Shown here piece by piece: positions 19,437-29,186 of a stretch of 64,000 bases of DNA. The number at the start of each line of letters is the position of its first letter. The stretch's first letter is position 1. A program made the position numbers and the translations under genes. The DNA is from Spirochaetia bacterium (GTDB taxonomy: Bacteria; Spirochaetota; Leptospiria; Turneriellales; JAOUOS01), in assembly GCA_029880265.1 (NCBI GenBank), contig JAOUOT010000001.1:83485-147484 (forward strand), read 5' to 3'. The notes under the pieces were generated by a model that saw nothing but the letters and a program-made list of their open reading frames with translations, was not told where the DNA came from and ran no database searches.

Positions 19437-20444
19437 ATAAATACAATAGATAAAGAAGTCATTGAAAATCAAATTCATAAAAAAAATCTTGCCTTCTTAG
19501 AAAAGGCGTCTGCGGCGACTATCGCGGCGTTATCTTTTTTATTTATTTTTTTAAAAAGCGGCGAAATCGCGCCCGCTTTATTTTTTGCAATTGTAAACTT
19601 CGCGGCGTCTTGGCTTTATTTTTTTCTATTAAAAAAAGAACTTAACAAATTTATTGCGCATACGGCTGGCGTTGTTTTTTTATTAAATATTTTAATTTTT
19701 TCTTACATGCCGGTTTCAATTTATTTGATTTTAGCGTCTGTTTTATATTTTCTTTTCTTTTTTTTTGCAAACTATTTCGCGAAAAAAAAGAAACTGATAG
19801 GCAAACTAGCCGCTCAAACGGCCTGGATTTTTTTGCTTTTTACAAATTTTTTGCTCACGGGTTTTTTTTATAAAACCAGAGGAGATTATTATGCGAATTC
19901 TTCTTCGATAAACAGCGAGCTTAAGCTTTCAAATAATATAATAAAAACCAACCGTATTCAATGGAAGACCCCCGACTTATGGAATCTCGAAAAATTTCAT
20001 TTCATAGAAAAATTTTTTATGCCGTCTCGGCTTATTTTTCAAATACAGCCCTTTTCTTCGCAGTATCTTATTCGACTTCCCGCAGAGCGCGCCGGAGGAT
20101 GGATTGGCTGCGTTACAATGAGTTCTGAAGTAGTTATCAATTATATTGACGATTACATAAAAAAACAAAATTTTTATTTTTGGCATCCTCTGATTTCTTC
20201 TGAAAATGAAGAAAATTTAATGAAACGCTATACTGAAGATAAATTTTATTTTCGGCCCACATTAAAAAAATATGTTTTTTTAGATTTTATCAATTTAAAA
20301 CCGAAAATATTATATATATTGACCGTTTCAATAAAGCATGAAAATAAAATAAACACGCTTGTTTGGGCGCTAGAGCCTTCCGAAAATACAAGTATAGATT
20401 TTTATATGACTAAAATTATAAAAAATATATCTATAATCAAATGA
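19437..20444 (+). CDS. Membrane protein of unknown function; probable ATA start, N-terminus extended relative to the ORF track (19707)
   Basis: Frame open from 19410; upstream translation NTIDKEVIENQIHKKNLAFLEKASAATIAALSFLFIFLKSGEIAPALFFAIVNFAASWLYFFLLKKELNKFIAHTAGVVFLLNILIFSY continues into MPVSIYL; SD-like AGAGGA 7 nt before ATA. Confidence 0.5.
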   Translation: MNTIDKEVIENQIHKKNLAFLEKASAATIAALSFLFIFLKSGEIAPALFFAIVNFAASWLYFFLLKKELNKFIAHTAGVVFLLNILIFSYMPVSIYLILASVLYFLFFFFANYFAKKKKLIGKLAAQTAWIFLLFTNFLLTGFFYKTRGDYYANSSSINSELKLSNNIIKTNRIQWKTPDLWNLEKFHFIEKFFMPSRLIFQIQPFSSQYLIRLPAERAGGWIGCVTMSSEVVINYIDDYIKKQNFYFWHPLISSENEENLMKRYTEDKFYFRPTLKKYVFLDFINLKPKILYILTVSIKHENKINTLVWALEPSENTSIDFYMTKIIKNISIIK

Positions 20445-21601
20445 CAATACTTTTTCAAAACAGATTATTGCGATATTTTTTTGTATATCTTTTGTTGATT
20501 ACCGGTTTCTATGCATTGAACCCTTTTCTCTTTTCAGATGCATCCAAAGATAAGACCAAAGAAATAAACGCCCCAAAAAAAGAATTTTTAAAAATACTGG
20601 CCGTAGGAGATTTCGTGCATCCCGACAACTTTGAATCGTCAGAAATATCCAACAAGCTCGGCAAAAGAAAATACCGGTATGTAAGACCCATCATTCAAGA
20701 AGCCGATATCGCTTTTATCAATCTTGAATCTCCTTTTACCGAGATAAAACCAAAAATTAAAAAAGAATACGCTTTCGTTTCAAAGCCCGAAGAGCTGGAT
20801 CATATTTTATGGGCGGGTTTTAATTTATTTTCGTTGGCCAATAATCATATGTTTGACGCTGGTCTTGAGGGAACACAAGAAACATTGCGGCATCTTAAAG
20901 AAAAAACATTATTATACAATAACAATATTCCCTACGCCTGGGCGGGCGCCGGATTATCTGCAGAAGAAGCTTCGGCCCCCGCATATATAAATATTAAAGA
21001 TAAATATAAAATAGCTTTTTTGGCTTACGGCAATAATGACACTATTTATAATAATATATTCGAAGCAAAGAAAGCGGCCAAAGATATAAAATCATTAAAA
21101 GAAAATAATCTTATTATTGTTTCAATTCATGACGGCGAAGAATATACCCACTGGCCGAGAAAAAAATATAGAAACGCTTATAGAAAAGTCATTGATGCGG
21201 GAGCCGATATCGTATTTGGCCATCACCCTCATGTGGTGCAGGGCATTGAACGATACAAGCATGGCGTTATTTTTTATTCGTTAGGAAACTTCAGCATGGG
21301 AACTTTGCATCCTGAAAACTATAAAGAATATTTATTTTCGATAATCGCCTTGATTAAATGCGAATTAAACGAAACGATAACGCCGGTATCGGTAGAAATA
21401 CTGCCTCTTTATGTCGACAATAAGCAGGCAATGACTTTCGGCGAAGAAAGTTTCGATTTAAGACAATTTATACCGATTGTGCCAAACGAACCTTTCGCGT
21501 CTTTTATATTAGAGAAAATAATAAAACGTTCCAAAGAAATAAAAGGAAATCAAACTATTTATAAAATTGAAAACTCGCGAATTAAGATCAATATAAAATA
21601 A
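20441..21601 (+). CDS. CapA-family (PGA_cap) metallophosphatase-like protein
   Basis: LAVGDFVHP, INLESPFTE, FSLANNHMFDAGLEGTQETL, FGHHPHVVQGIERYKHGVIFYSLGNF. Confidence 0.93.
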   Translation: MTILFQNRLLRYFFVYLLLITGFYALNPFLFSDASKDKTKEINAPKKEFLKILAVGDFVHPDNFESSEISNKLGKRKYRYVRPIIQEADIAFINLESPFTEIKPKIKKEYAFVSKPEELDHILWAGFNLFSLANNHMFDAGLEGTQETLRHLKEKTLLYNNNIPYAWAGAGLSAEEASAPAYINIKDKYKIAFLAYGNNDTIYNNIFEAKKAAKDIKSLKENNLIIVSIHDGEEYTHWPRKKYRNAYRKVIDAGADIVFGHHPHVVQGIERYKHGVIFYSLGNFSMGTLHPENYKEYLFSIIALIKCELNETITPVSVEILPLYVDNKQAMTFGEESFDLRQFIPIVPNEPFASFILEKIIKRSKEIKGNQTIYKIENSRIKINIK

Positions 21602-21680
21602 ATTTTTTTTCTTACTTAAAAGAGAGCAGGGTTAAAAAGTTTACAATACCATTAGTTTTTAAGCTTAGTCTTTCTAAAGT

Positions 21681-22127
21681 TTGAATAGATTTGTAATTAT
21701 GAGCAATAAAAACGCATATAATATACTTTTTACCGGTTGGCTTATAGCGCTGATTGCCTCTTTGGGAAGTTTATTTTTTAGTGAAATTATGGAATTTGTT
21801 CCTTGTACTCTTTGTTGGTATCAAAGAGTTTTTATGTATCCCCTGGTTTTTATTTTCTTCGTTTCAATATATAAAATAGAAAAAAATATACTATTATACG
21901 CCGGTCCTCTAATTATAATCGGATGGATTTTCTCTTTTTACCATAATCTCGTACAGTTAAAAATCATTCCTGAAGAGGCCTCGCCGTGCGTTCAAGGCAT
22001 ACCATGCTCTATAAAATATATCAATTGGCTTGGTTTTATAACAATACCGGCTCTTTCTCTTTTTGCCTTTACTTTATTAATTATAACAATGATTGTTTTT
22101 TACAGGAGAGTTTATCATGAAAAATAG
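21681..22127 (+). CDS. Disulfide bond formation protein DsbB/BdbC-like
   Basis: Four-TM protein; PCTLCWYQRVFMYPL and SPCVQGIPCSIKYINWLGFITIPALSL. Confidence 0.93.
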   Translation: MNRFVIMSNKNAYNILFTGWLIALIASLGSLFFSEIMEFVPCTLCWYQRVFMYPLVFIFFVSIYKIEKNILLYAGPLIIIGWIFSFYHNLVQLKIIPEEASPCVQGIPCSIKYINWLGFITIPALSLFAFTLLIITMIVFYRRVYHEK

Positions 22128-22770
22128 AGAGAAAATGATTGCCCTAACGGCTTTTATTATGGTGGCTTTGTTTGCAGGGGCCGCCTACTATTTCAAAAAC
22201 AAAAAAGCTGAAGAGCAAAGGCTTATATTAGAGAATAATAGAAAAAGACTGGTAAAAGACTACAGTCCGGTTTATGGAAATACCAATGCTCCCGTTGAAA
22301 TTGTAGAGTTTCTGGATCCCGAATGCGAGTCTTGTAAAAAATTTTATCCCTTTGTAAAAAAAATTCTTAATAATTTTAATGGTAAAGTAAAGCTTGTAGT
22401 TCGATACGCTCCCTTTCATAAAAATTCGATTTTTGCCCTAAAGATACTTGAGGCTGCTCGAAATCAGAATAAATACTGGGAAACAATGACTACCCTCTTT
22501 GAAATGCAGCCGCAATGGGGCGACCACCATAATCCAAAACCTATGCTTATATGGAACTATCTTCCCGATCTTGGTCTGGATATTAGTCAAATAAAAATAG
22601 ACATGGAATCTGATGAAATTATGAATAGAATAAATACTGATATAGAAGACGGTAAGTTTTTGAATGTGAAAAAGACGCCTACATTTTTTGTAAATGGGCG
22701 CCCTCTTCAGGAATTTGGCTACAGACAGCTCTTTGATCTGGTAAAGAAAACTGTTGAAGAATTAGATTAA
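22117..22770 (+). CDS. DsbA/BdbD-like thioredoxin-fold thiol oxidoreductase (internal start preferred over track 22093)
   Basis: Signal anchor; EFLDPECESCKKFYPF; VKKTPTFFVNGRPL with cis-Pro. Confidence 0.88.
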   Translation: MKNREKMIALTAFIMVALFAGAAYYFKNKKAEEQRLILENNRKRLVKDYSPVYGNTNAPVEIVEFLDPECESCKKFYPFVKKILNNFNGKVKLVVRYAPFHKNSIFALKILEAARNQNKYWETMTTLFEMQPQWGDHHNPKPMLIWNYLPDLGLDISQIKIDMESDEIMNRINTDIEDGKFLNVKKTPTFFVNGRPLQEFGYRQLFDLVKKTVEELD

Positions 22771-22856
22771 ATCAACAGTTAAAAAACCTGGTTAAATTAC
22801 GAGGTTTCTCAGGTTTATAATTATTTACAAATTGTCCAATAATAACAAATTTACGC

Positions 22857-23147
22857 ATGAGCAAAAAATTATTGCCCTCAAATCTGGTTTTTGAAGAAGC
22901 CTTAAAAGAATTAGAAGAGATAGCCGGCATTCTAGAAGAAGGGAAAGAATCTCTTGAAAAATCAATAGAGTTATATGAGAAAGGCGTTCTCTTGAAAGAA
23001 TTTTGTGAGAAAAAACTAAAAGAGGCCGAAGGCAAGTGGATGGTTTTAAAAAAGAAGAAAAACGGCGAGGTTGTCGCCGAAGAAATCGCTAACGATAGAA
23101 TACCCGATTCTAATGAAATTCAGGGCGTTCAAGAAGAAATGTTTTAA
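22857..23147 (+). CDS. xseB: Exodeoxyribonuclease VII small subunit
   Basis: FEEALKELEEIAGILEEGKESLEKSIELYEKGVLLKEFCEKKLKEAE. Confidence 0.9.
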   Translation: MSKKLLPSNLVFEEALKELEEIAGILEEGKESLEKSIELYEKGVLLKEFCEKKLKEAEGKWMVLKKKKNGEVVAEEIANDRIPDSNEIQGVQEEMF

Positions 23148-24128
23148 ATGGCCGAAAATCAAACCGAAACCATTATTAATACGTTGACCGACCAGGTTGA
23201 GTCGCTGCGAATAAATCTTGAAAATAATCGATTTATTTTACAAATTCAAAAAGCCGCCGAACTGTTGGCCTCAAGCTCAAACCGAATCATTGTTACCGGC
23301 ATGGGGAAATCGGGTCTTATTGCCCGCAAGACCGCGGCAACCCTTACATCAACCGGAACGCCCGCCGTATTTTTACATCCTGCTGACGCTCTTCACGGCG
23401 ACATGGGCAATATTCTGCCTAAAGAAGTTGTTTTGGCCTTCAGCAATTCAGGAGAAACCAGAGAAATTATAGAGCTTCTTCCCAATATTAAAGTTTTAGG
23501 CGCAAAACTGGTCGCTGTAACTCAAGTAGAAAACAGCGCTTTAGCCAAAGAAGCCGAAGCGCCAGTGATATTTAAGATCACAAAAGAAGGATGTCCGCTC
23601 AATTTGGCTCCTATGGCTTCAACAACAGTTTCGCTATGTATAGGAGACGCTATCGCATCTGCTCTTATCAAAATAAAAAAATTTGAAGTCAAAGACTTTG
23701 GCCGGTTTCATCCGTCGGGCTCTTTGGGAAAAAAAATCTTAACAAAAGTTTCAGACGTGATGCCGAGCGCTAAAAACTTTGCGGTTTCAAAAAAAGAAAC
23801 TTTTAAGAACGTGCTTTCTGAAATGGTTTCGAGCAATTTAGGGGCGCTTTTAGTTACAGGCTCTAAAGGTCATTTAAGAGGCATAATAACCGACGGCGAC
23901 TTAAAGCGCCTTCTTGACAAATATGAATTAAGTTTAGAGCGATTAATGTCAAAATCTGCCGAAGAAATCATGAGCCCAGAGCCCGCTTTTGTGTATCCTG
24001 AAATTCTGGTTGAAGAAGCTTTAGCGATTATGCACGAGAAGAAAACTTATATATTGCCGGTTGTCGATAAATCAAAGAAGCCTACGGGCGTCATTCGAAT
24101 GCATGATATTATAGCGTATTCAAAATAG
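23148..24128 (+). CDS. kdsD: Arabinose-5-phosphate isomerase (KpsF/GutQ family)
   Basis: SIS domain VTGMGKSGLIARKTAATLTSTGTPAVFLHPADALHGDMG plus two CBS repeats. Confidence 0.95.
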   Translation: MAENQTETIINTLTDQVESLRINLENNRFILQIQKAAELLASSSNRIIVTGMGKSGLIARKTAATLTSTGTPAVFLHPADALHGDMGNILPKEVVLAFSNSGETREIIELLPNIKVLGAKLVAVTQVENSALAKEAEAPVIFKITKEGCPLNLAPMASTTVSLCIGDAIASALIKIKKFEVKDFGRFHPSGSLGKKILTKVSDVMPSAKNFAVSKKETFKNVLSEMVSSNLGALLVTGSKGHLRGIITDGDLKRLLDKYELSLERLMSKSAEEIMSPEPAFVYPEILVEEALAIMHEKKTYILPVVDKSKKPTGVIRMHDIIAYSK

Positions 24129-24131
24129 ATT

Positions 24132-25256
24132 TTAAAGAGAATCTTCTTCCATCGAATTCTGCAATTCGTCTATAGCGGTAATGATTTCGTTTACCATGCT
24201 TTCATTAAGCGAAGAAAAATTTTGTTTCATATTATGAAGAACCTTTTCAAGATTGTGGGTCTTACGAACTAAAAAGGTTAAGCCAAGATTCAGGGCCTTT
24301 ACCCTAAACTGCGATAAAAAGAGAAGGGCTTCGTTAATTCTTGAAACGTCTCTTTGAGAAAATAATCCTTTTAATGACGTTTTTATCTGCTTTATGAGAT
24401 TGTTTCCTTCTTGTATAAACTGCTGGTATAATTCAATGCCTGCGTTAAGTATTTGAGCCGTTTTATCAAGCTCAGTGCGGGCAGAAGCGGCCGCTTCTTC
24501 AAGCTGTTTCTTTAAGTTTACGGTTTCGGTGATATCTTCTATGTGCACCATAACTTTTTTAATGATAACATCGTTCCATACGCGATAGAATTCTACGGCG
24601 AGAATTTTTTTATTAGAGCCGTCTTCGCTCTCATATTCGATGATATTAAAAGGATTATGTTCATTGATATCTTCATTTATAAACATTTCATGATTAAATA
24701 TTTCATTGAGATAATTTGTTAAAAATTGTCTGCTGCCCTCTTTTGAAGGGAAAAGTAAATTTTCAATTTTTTTACCCGCGAGTTTTTTTGTGCCGAAGAT
24801 CTTTTCGCATATAGACGAATAATCAGATTCAATATTAAACTGGGGATCAATCAGCATTATGCCTATATGTATATTATTTAAAATATCGGCCATTTTTTTA
24901 CGCTGTATATTTCTGTTAATTGTACCCAATGCTCCGAAAACAATCGCTAATGCAATTGTTGCGATATCAAAAACAGCCATGAAAACCGGCTGAGACAGAT
25001 GAAGGTCTACCCAATGCTTAAAAAATACAAAAAAATGTTTTACGTCATGCTCGCGCAAACCTATGGAGCCAAAATAATCTCCCACAACATAGGCGGCCGG
25101 CACCTGTAAACCGGCTAAAAATCCGAAAAAAATATACGGATTCTTAAATATGTTATAGGTAAACGATTCGGTCAAAAGAGCCTTTATAAAAAGCTTAAAC
25201 ATATTAAATATGTTCAAGCTTGCTGTAGGCGATTTTATTTTTTGTTCCATGGGCAA
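24132..25256 (-). CDS. Membrane PAS-domain protein with possible degenerate HPt-like C-terminus
   Basis: Two TM helices, PAS IHIGIMLIDPQFNIES..., then helical tail LFLSQFRVKALNLGLTFLVRKTHNLEKVL. Confidence 0.6.
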   Translation of the reverse strand: MPMEQKIKSPTASLNIFNMFKLFIKALLTESFTYNIFKNPYIFFGFLAGLQVPAAYVVGDYFGSIGLREHDVKHFFVFFKHWVDLHLSQPVFMAVFDIATIALAIVFGALGTINRNIQRKKMADILNNIHIGIMLIDPQFNIESDYSSICEKIFGTKKLAGKKIENLLFPSKEGSRQFLTNYLNEIFNHEMFINEDINEHNPFNIIEYESEDGSNKKILAVEFYRVWNDVIIKKVMVHIEDITETVNLKKQLEEAAASARTELDKTAQILNAGIELYQQFIQEGNNLIKQIKTSLKGLFSQRDVSRINEALLFLSQFRVKALNLGLTFLVRKTHNLEKVLHNMKQNFSSLNESMVNEIITAIDELQNSMEEDSL

Positions 25257-25382
25257 ATCTCTATAAGTACTTCGCTAAGACTTCAAGCTTTTTTTGCGAA
25301 TATTATGACAAAACCGGCATTATTTTGACGGCGTCAATAAAAAATTGTTTTACATAGTTTTTCGATTCGCTTATTTGACATT

Positions 25383-26633
25383 ATGATAAACAGAGAACTC
25401 TTAAAAACCGACGAAGGCATAGCTATAATATTAGAAAATATTCAAAAAAGGCAAATGAACGATATTTCAATGAATATCGAAAAAATAATTAATAGTTATA
25501 AAATAAATCAACTGGAACTTGAGCGGCTTCAATCTCAAAGAAATAAAATATCCAAAGAAATAGGCTCTCTTGGCGGCGGCGAAAAAACGCAGACCCTTAA
25601 AGAAGAAGTAAAAATCATATCGGATAAAATTAAAAATCTTAAAGAAGAAACTCTCAATGCAGAAGAAAAATATAATAACCTGCAATTAAATCTGCCGAAT
25701 ATTCTTCATGAAAAAGTTCCTTTGGGAAAAACCGAAGAAGATAATCAAGTTGTAAGAGAATTCGGTAAAAAGCCCGAGTTTAATTTTACGCCCATGCCCC
25801 ATTATGAAATAGGCGAAAAAAACAATTTATTTGATTTTGAAAGAGCCGCAAAATTATCAGGCTCTCGTTTTTATGTTTACAACGAGAGACTGGCCCGGCT
25901 CGAAAGAGATTTAATATCTTTTATGCTCAAAGAGCATGAAAAAAAAAGTTATAAAGAAAGACTTGTTCCCTTTCTGGTTAACGACGAGTGCATGATAAAT
26001 ACGGGCCAATACCCAAAGTTTAAAGAAGAGTATTATAGACTTGAAAGAGACGATTTGAATTTAATTCCTACCGCTGAAGTTCCCTTGACCAACCTATATT
26101 CAAATGAAATTTTCAAAGAAGAAGACTTGCCGTTATATTTAACGGCGGCAACCCCTTGCTTCAGACGAGAAGCCGGTAGCGCAGGTAAAGATACCAGGGG
26201 CCTTATACGCGTTCATCAGTTCAATAAAGTTGAGCTGGTAAAATTCTGCAAGCCCGAAAACTCAGACGAAGAGCTTGAAAGCCTTCTGGCGGACGCAGAA
26301 TCAATTTTACAAAAACTGAATTTGCATTACAGGGTCGCGCTTTTATGTTCGGCTGATACATCTTTTTCTTCTTCTATAACGTATGATTTAGAAATTTGGA
26401 TGCCGGGCGCAAAAAGATGGCTCGAGATATCGTCTTGTTCAAACTTTAAAGATTTTCAGGCGCGGCGGGGTTTAATTCGGTATAAAAATTCCAAAACGGG
26501 AAAAAATGATCTTGTGCATACTTTAAATGGTTCAGGCGTCGCCGCAGGCAGGCTTATGGCCGCCTTGCTTGAATATTATCAAACAGAATCTGGCGATATA
26601 AAATGGAGCGAGATCTATGATAAAATACAGTAA
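25383..26633 (+). CDS. serS: Seryl-tRNA synthetase
   Basis: LIPTAEVPLTNLY, FRREAGSAGKDTRGLIRVHQFNKVELVKF, LNGSGVAAGRLMAALLEYYQ. Confidence 0.98.
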   Translation: MINRELLKTDEGIAIILENIQKRQMNDISMNIEKIINSYKINQLELERLQSQRNKISKEIGSLGGGEKTQTLKEEVKIISDKIKNLKEETLNAEEKYNNLQLNLPNILHEKVPLGKTEEDNQVVREFGKKPEFNFTPMPHYEIGEKNNLFDFERAAKLSGSRFYVYNERLARLERDLISFMLKEHEKKSYKERLVPFLVNDECMINTGQYPKFKEEYYRLERDDLNLIPTAEVPLTNLYSNEIFKEEDLPLYLTAATPCFRREAGSAGKDTRGLIRVHQFNKVELVKFCKPENSDEELESLLADAESILQKLNLHYRVALLCSADTSFSSSITYDLEIWMPGAKRWLEISSCSNFKDFQARRGLIRYKNSKTGKNDLVHTLNGSGVAAGRLMAALLEYYQTESGDIKWSEIYDKIQ

Positions 26634-26976
26634 AATATTTTTATGTATATTTCTTTTCTCTTGCTCAAAGGCTGTTGAAAAGAAGTACATAATGCCAAAA
26701 TGCGAAATAAAAAAAGAGGCTGCCTATACGGTTGACGAATTTATTGAAGTTGCCGTCAGCGCGCCCGCTTCTCGAGACGCAAATGGAAAAGTAAAAAGGA
26801 AGACAACGGCTCAAGAGAACGCTCTTTTATGCGCGCAAAGAGAAGTCGTAAAATTTAAAACCGGAAAACAAAGTTTTAACGTCCATATTCAAGGCGGAGA
26901 GATCATAAACAAAGAATTTGACGATTCTCAAAATTGCACTTTAACTTATAGAATAAAAAATAATTTAGTGCGCTAA
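26617..26976 (+). CDS. Putative small lipoprotein of unknown function
   Basis: MIKYSKIFLCIFLFSCSK lipobox-like N-terminus; overlaps serS by 17 bp. Confidence 0.6.
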   Translation: MIKYSKIFLCIFLFSCSKAVEKKYIMPKCEIKKEAAYTVDEFIEVAVSAPASRDANGKVKRKTTAQENALLCAQREVVKFKTGKQSFNVHIQGGEIINKEFDDSQNCTLTYRIKNNLVR

Positions 26977-27560
26977 GAAAGAAGGCTTTCAATGTATTTA
27001 TATAACCTTTTTTTTTCGTCTGTCGAAATCTTCTTTTCACTCTCAAGAGTATTGACTATGCCAATTAAGAATTTTTCTTTGTCTTTATCTGCGTCTTTTT
27101 TAAATAACGTTTTCCATTTCTGTTTTGGATTTTGCCCCGATTGCAAATAAACATACTCTCTCATCATTCTTTCGCGTAACGCCGGAATATTCAATGATAA
27201 TTCCAGTATTTTTCTGAAAAGCTCGTCATAATTTTTTGTTTGAAACTGCAATATATTGCTGATATCGTTCTTAAGACCAATTTGTGAATAGCAAGAAAAA
27301 GTTTTATCTAAAATATTATAAATAATGCTGAAAGAAAGCGGCTTTTCTGATAATACGTCAATTTCATAGACCCATTTTATTGTATCCGGTTCTTTTTTGG
27401 CCCAAACTCCGCTTTTTCGTAAATTACCAAATTCAATCAAAGATTTATTTTGAACCTTAATCTTTTCAGAAATTTCAGAATGAAGATGGTTTATAAATTT
27501 TTTTATGCGAAAAATCCGCAATTTTTGTAACAGCGCTTTCATTCGTTTTGTTTTAAGCAA
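26973..27560 (-). CDS. Hypothetical protein
   Basis: 195-aa ORF, convergent with the 26617 ORF; no family recognised. Confidence 0.55.
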   Translation of the reverse strand: MLKTKRMKALLQKLRIFRIKKFINHLHSEISEKIKVQNKSLIEFGNLRKSGVWAKKEPDTIKWVYEIDVLSEKPLSFSIIYNILDKTFSCYSQIGLKNDISNILQFQTKNYDELFRKILELSLNIPALRERMMREYVYLQSGQNPKQKWKTLFKKDADKDKEKFLIGIVNTLESEKKISTDEKKRLYKYIESLLS

Positions 27561-27677
27561 TTCATAAGAAAAGTTATTTTTTTCTTTTATACTATGCCTT
27601 TGCTATGTATACGCTTGAACTTTATAATAAAAGTCTATTGTCAAGATATTTTCAAAATTAGCCGAAAATATGCACAA

Positions 27678-29186
27678 ATGAGCTATCGTTTGTTAACAAT
27701 ATTCTTTTCTATTTGGATATTTTTATTAATTTCCCTGATTTTTGTTTATAAAAAATCGACACCTACAGATATTAACGCATTAGAGCGTGAAATAAGAAAG
27801 TTGTCGCAATATAAAGACTCTCAAGAAATATTTGATCAATTTTCTTCTTTGTTTGATAAAGACATCTCTCTGTTGGCCCTTATTTTAACCGACTCAAAAG
27901 GTTATGTCAAAGGCAGTATGTTTGAACCGGGACGTTTTACCGCTGAGGAATACAACAATTTATTGAGAAATTTTTCGAATATAAAATCAAAATCTCATTG
28001 GAAAAACCATAAGCTGATAAAATTTGATATACAATCCCAAAATAATCACGCCTATCTTTTAATGAAAACCGAAAAAAATCTTACGGATAGTTTTTTTATC
28101 GCTGTAAGAAGCGTACCGCTTTTAAGATATTTAACTTTTTCGGCTGTTTTATGGAGCGTATTTGTATTTTTATCGTATATGTATTTTTTTCTTCGAAACG
28201 AGAAAATAAAACATCCTTCGAATAATACCGATTTCATAAAGAATAAGACTTTTTCTACCAAGAAATCTCAAATACAAAACAATGATGCAGGGCTTATCGA
28301 TTCGTTTAAATATTTAAATGAAAAACAATTATTAAACTTTATTGATCTTTTGAGTAAAAAATATTTTTGTCCAAAAACGGCATTTTTTTCCCGCGAAAAA
28401 AACAGGTGGTTGCCGGTATTACAAAAGCGGGGCGAAATATACGTTAAAGGAGAAAGCATAAAAATTCCCGACTTTTTAGAGGAGTTTGGAGAGCCTGAAA
28501 ACTGGAACACGCCTATTCTAAGAGAAAGCGGTTCAGAATATTATCTACCTGTTATGCATAAAGAAATTCTAACAGGCGTATTTTGGTGTAAATTTTCTAA
28601 CATGAACATACCCGAAATTCATATGATACATGATATGCAAGAGACGGTATCGTCTTTTGCCCGATCTGTTTTTGTGCAAAAAGTTTATGAAAAGGCTGTC
28701 ATTGACGAAGAAACGGGATTTTATAATTATCCGTATTTTTATTTTTTACTTAAAGAAAGAATTCAGTTTGAAAAAAATATTGCCGCTATAATCTTTAAAA
28801 TAGAGCCGTTTTTAGAAAATATAAGCGGCATAAATGAATGGGGCAGAAAAATTTATTCTATTTTAGACAAAAAGAGAGACTCAAAAACAGTCATTTGCAG
28901 ATTAGAGCAAGGCAAATTTATCGCTTTATTTAATGTAAGCAATTTAAGTAAATCTGAACAACATTTAGAATATGAATTTTATAAATCGGTCGCTGCTCAA
29001 ATAAGAGAATCTGTATACGAGGCATTTTCTTCTCATACCGCCGTTTATGGTGCCGTTGTTCCCAAAGAAAAAGTAAAGGGCAGCGTTGATTCTTTTCTTT
29101 CAACTTTAGAATTGGCTTTAAAAATTGCGGTAGAAAATAAAACAATGGGATACATTATGTCAGAAATAGGAGGCGGTATTTTATGA
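27678..29186 (+). CDS. Membrane protein with GAF-like region and degenerate GGDEF-like C-terminus (track start 27594 possible)
   Basis: Two TM segments; DEETGFYNYPYFYFLLKERIQFEKNIAAIIFKIEPF resembles GGDEF N-terminal DxxTGxxNRxxF, but no GGDEF motif. Confidence 0.55.
   Translation: MSYRLLTIFFSIWIFLLISLIFVYKKSTPTDINALEREIRKLSQYKDSQEIFDQFSSLFDKDISLLALILTDSKGYVKGSMFEPGRFTAEEYNNLLRNFSNIKSKSHWKNHKLIKFDIQSQNNHAYLLMKTEKNLTDSFFIAVRSVPLLRYLTFSAVLWSVFVFLSYMYFFLRNEKIKHPSNNTDFIKNKTFSTKKSQIQNNDAGLIDSFKYLNEKQLLNFIDLLSKKYFCPKTAFFSREKNRWLPVLQKRGEIYVKGESIKIPDFLEEFGEPENWNTPILRESGSEYYLPVMHKEILTGVFWCKFSNMNIPEIHMIHDMQETVSSFARSVFVQKVYEKAVIDEETGFYNYPYFYFLLKERIQFEKNIAAIIFKIEPFLENISGINEWGRKIYSILDKKRDSKTVICRLEQGKFIALFNVSNLSKSEQHLEYEFYKSVAAQIRESVYEAFSSHTAVYGAVVPKEKVKGSVDSFLSTLELALKIAVENKTMGYIMSEIGGGIL

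Noticed and set aside
22093-22116. Track start of the DsbA-like gene
   Set aside because: An internal ATG at 22117 gives a standard signal anchor (MKNREKMIALTAFIMVALFAGAAYYF); the longer form adds an atypical N-terminus inside dsbB
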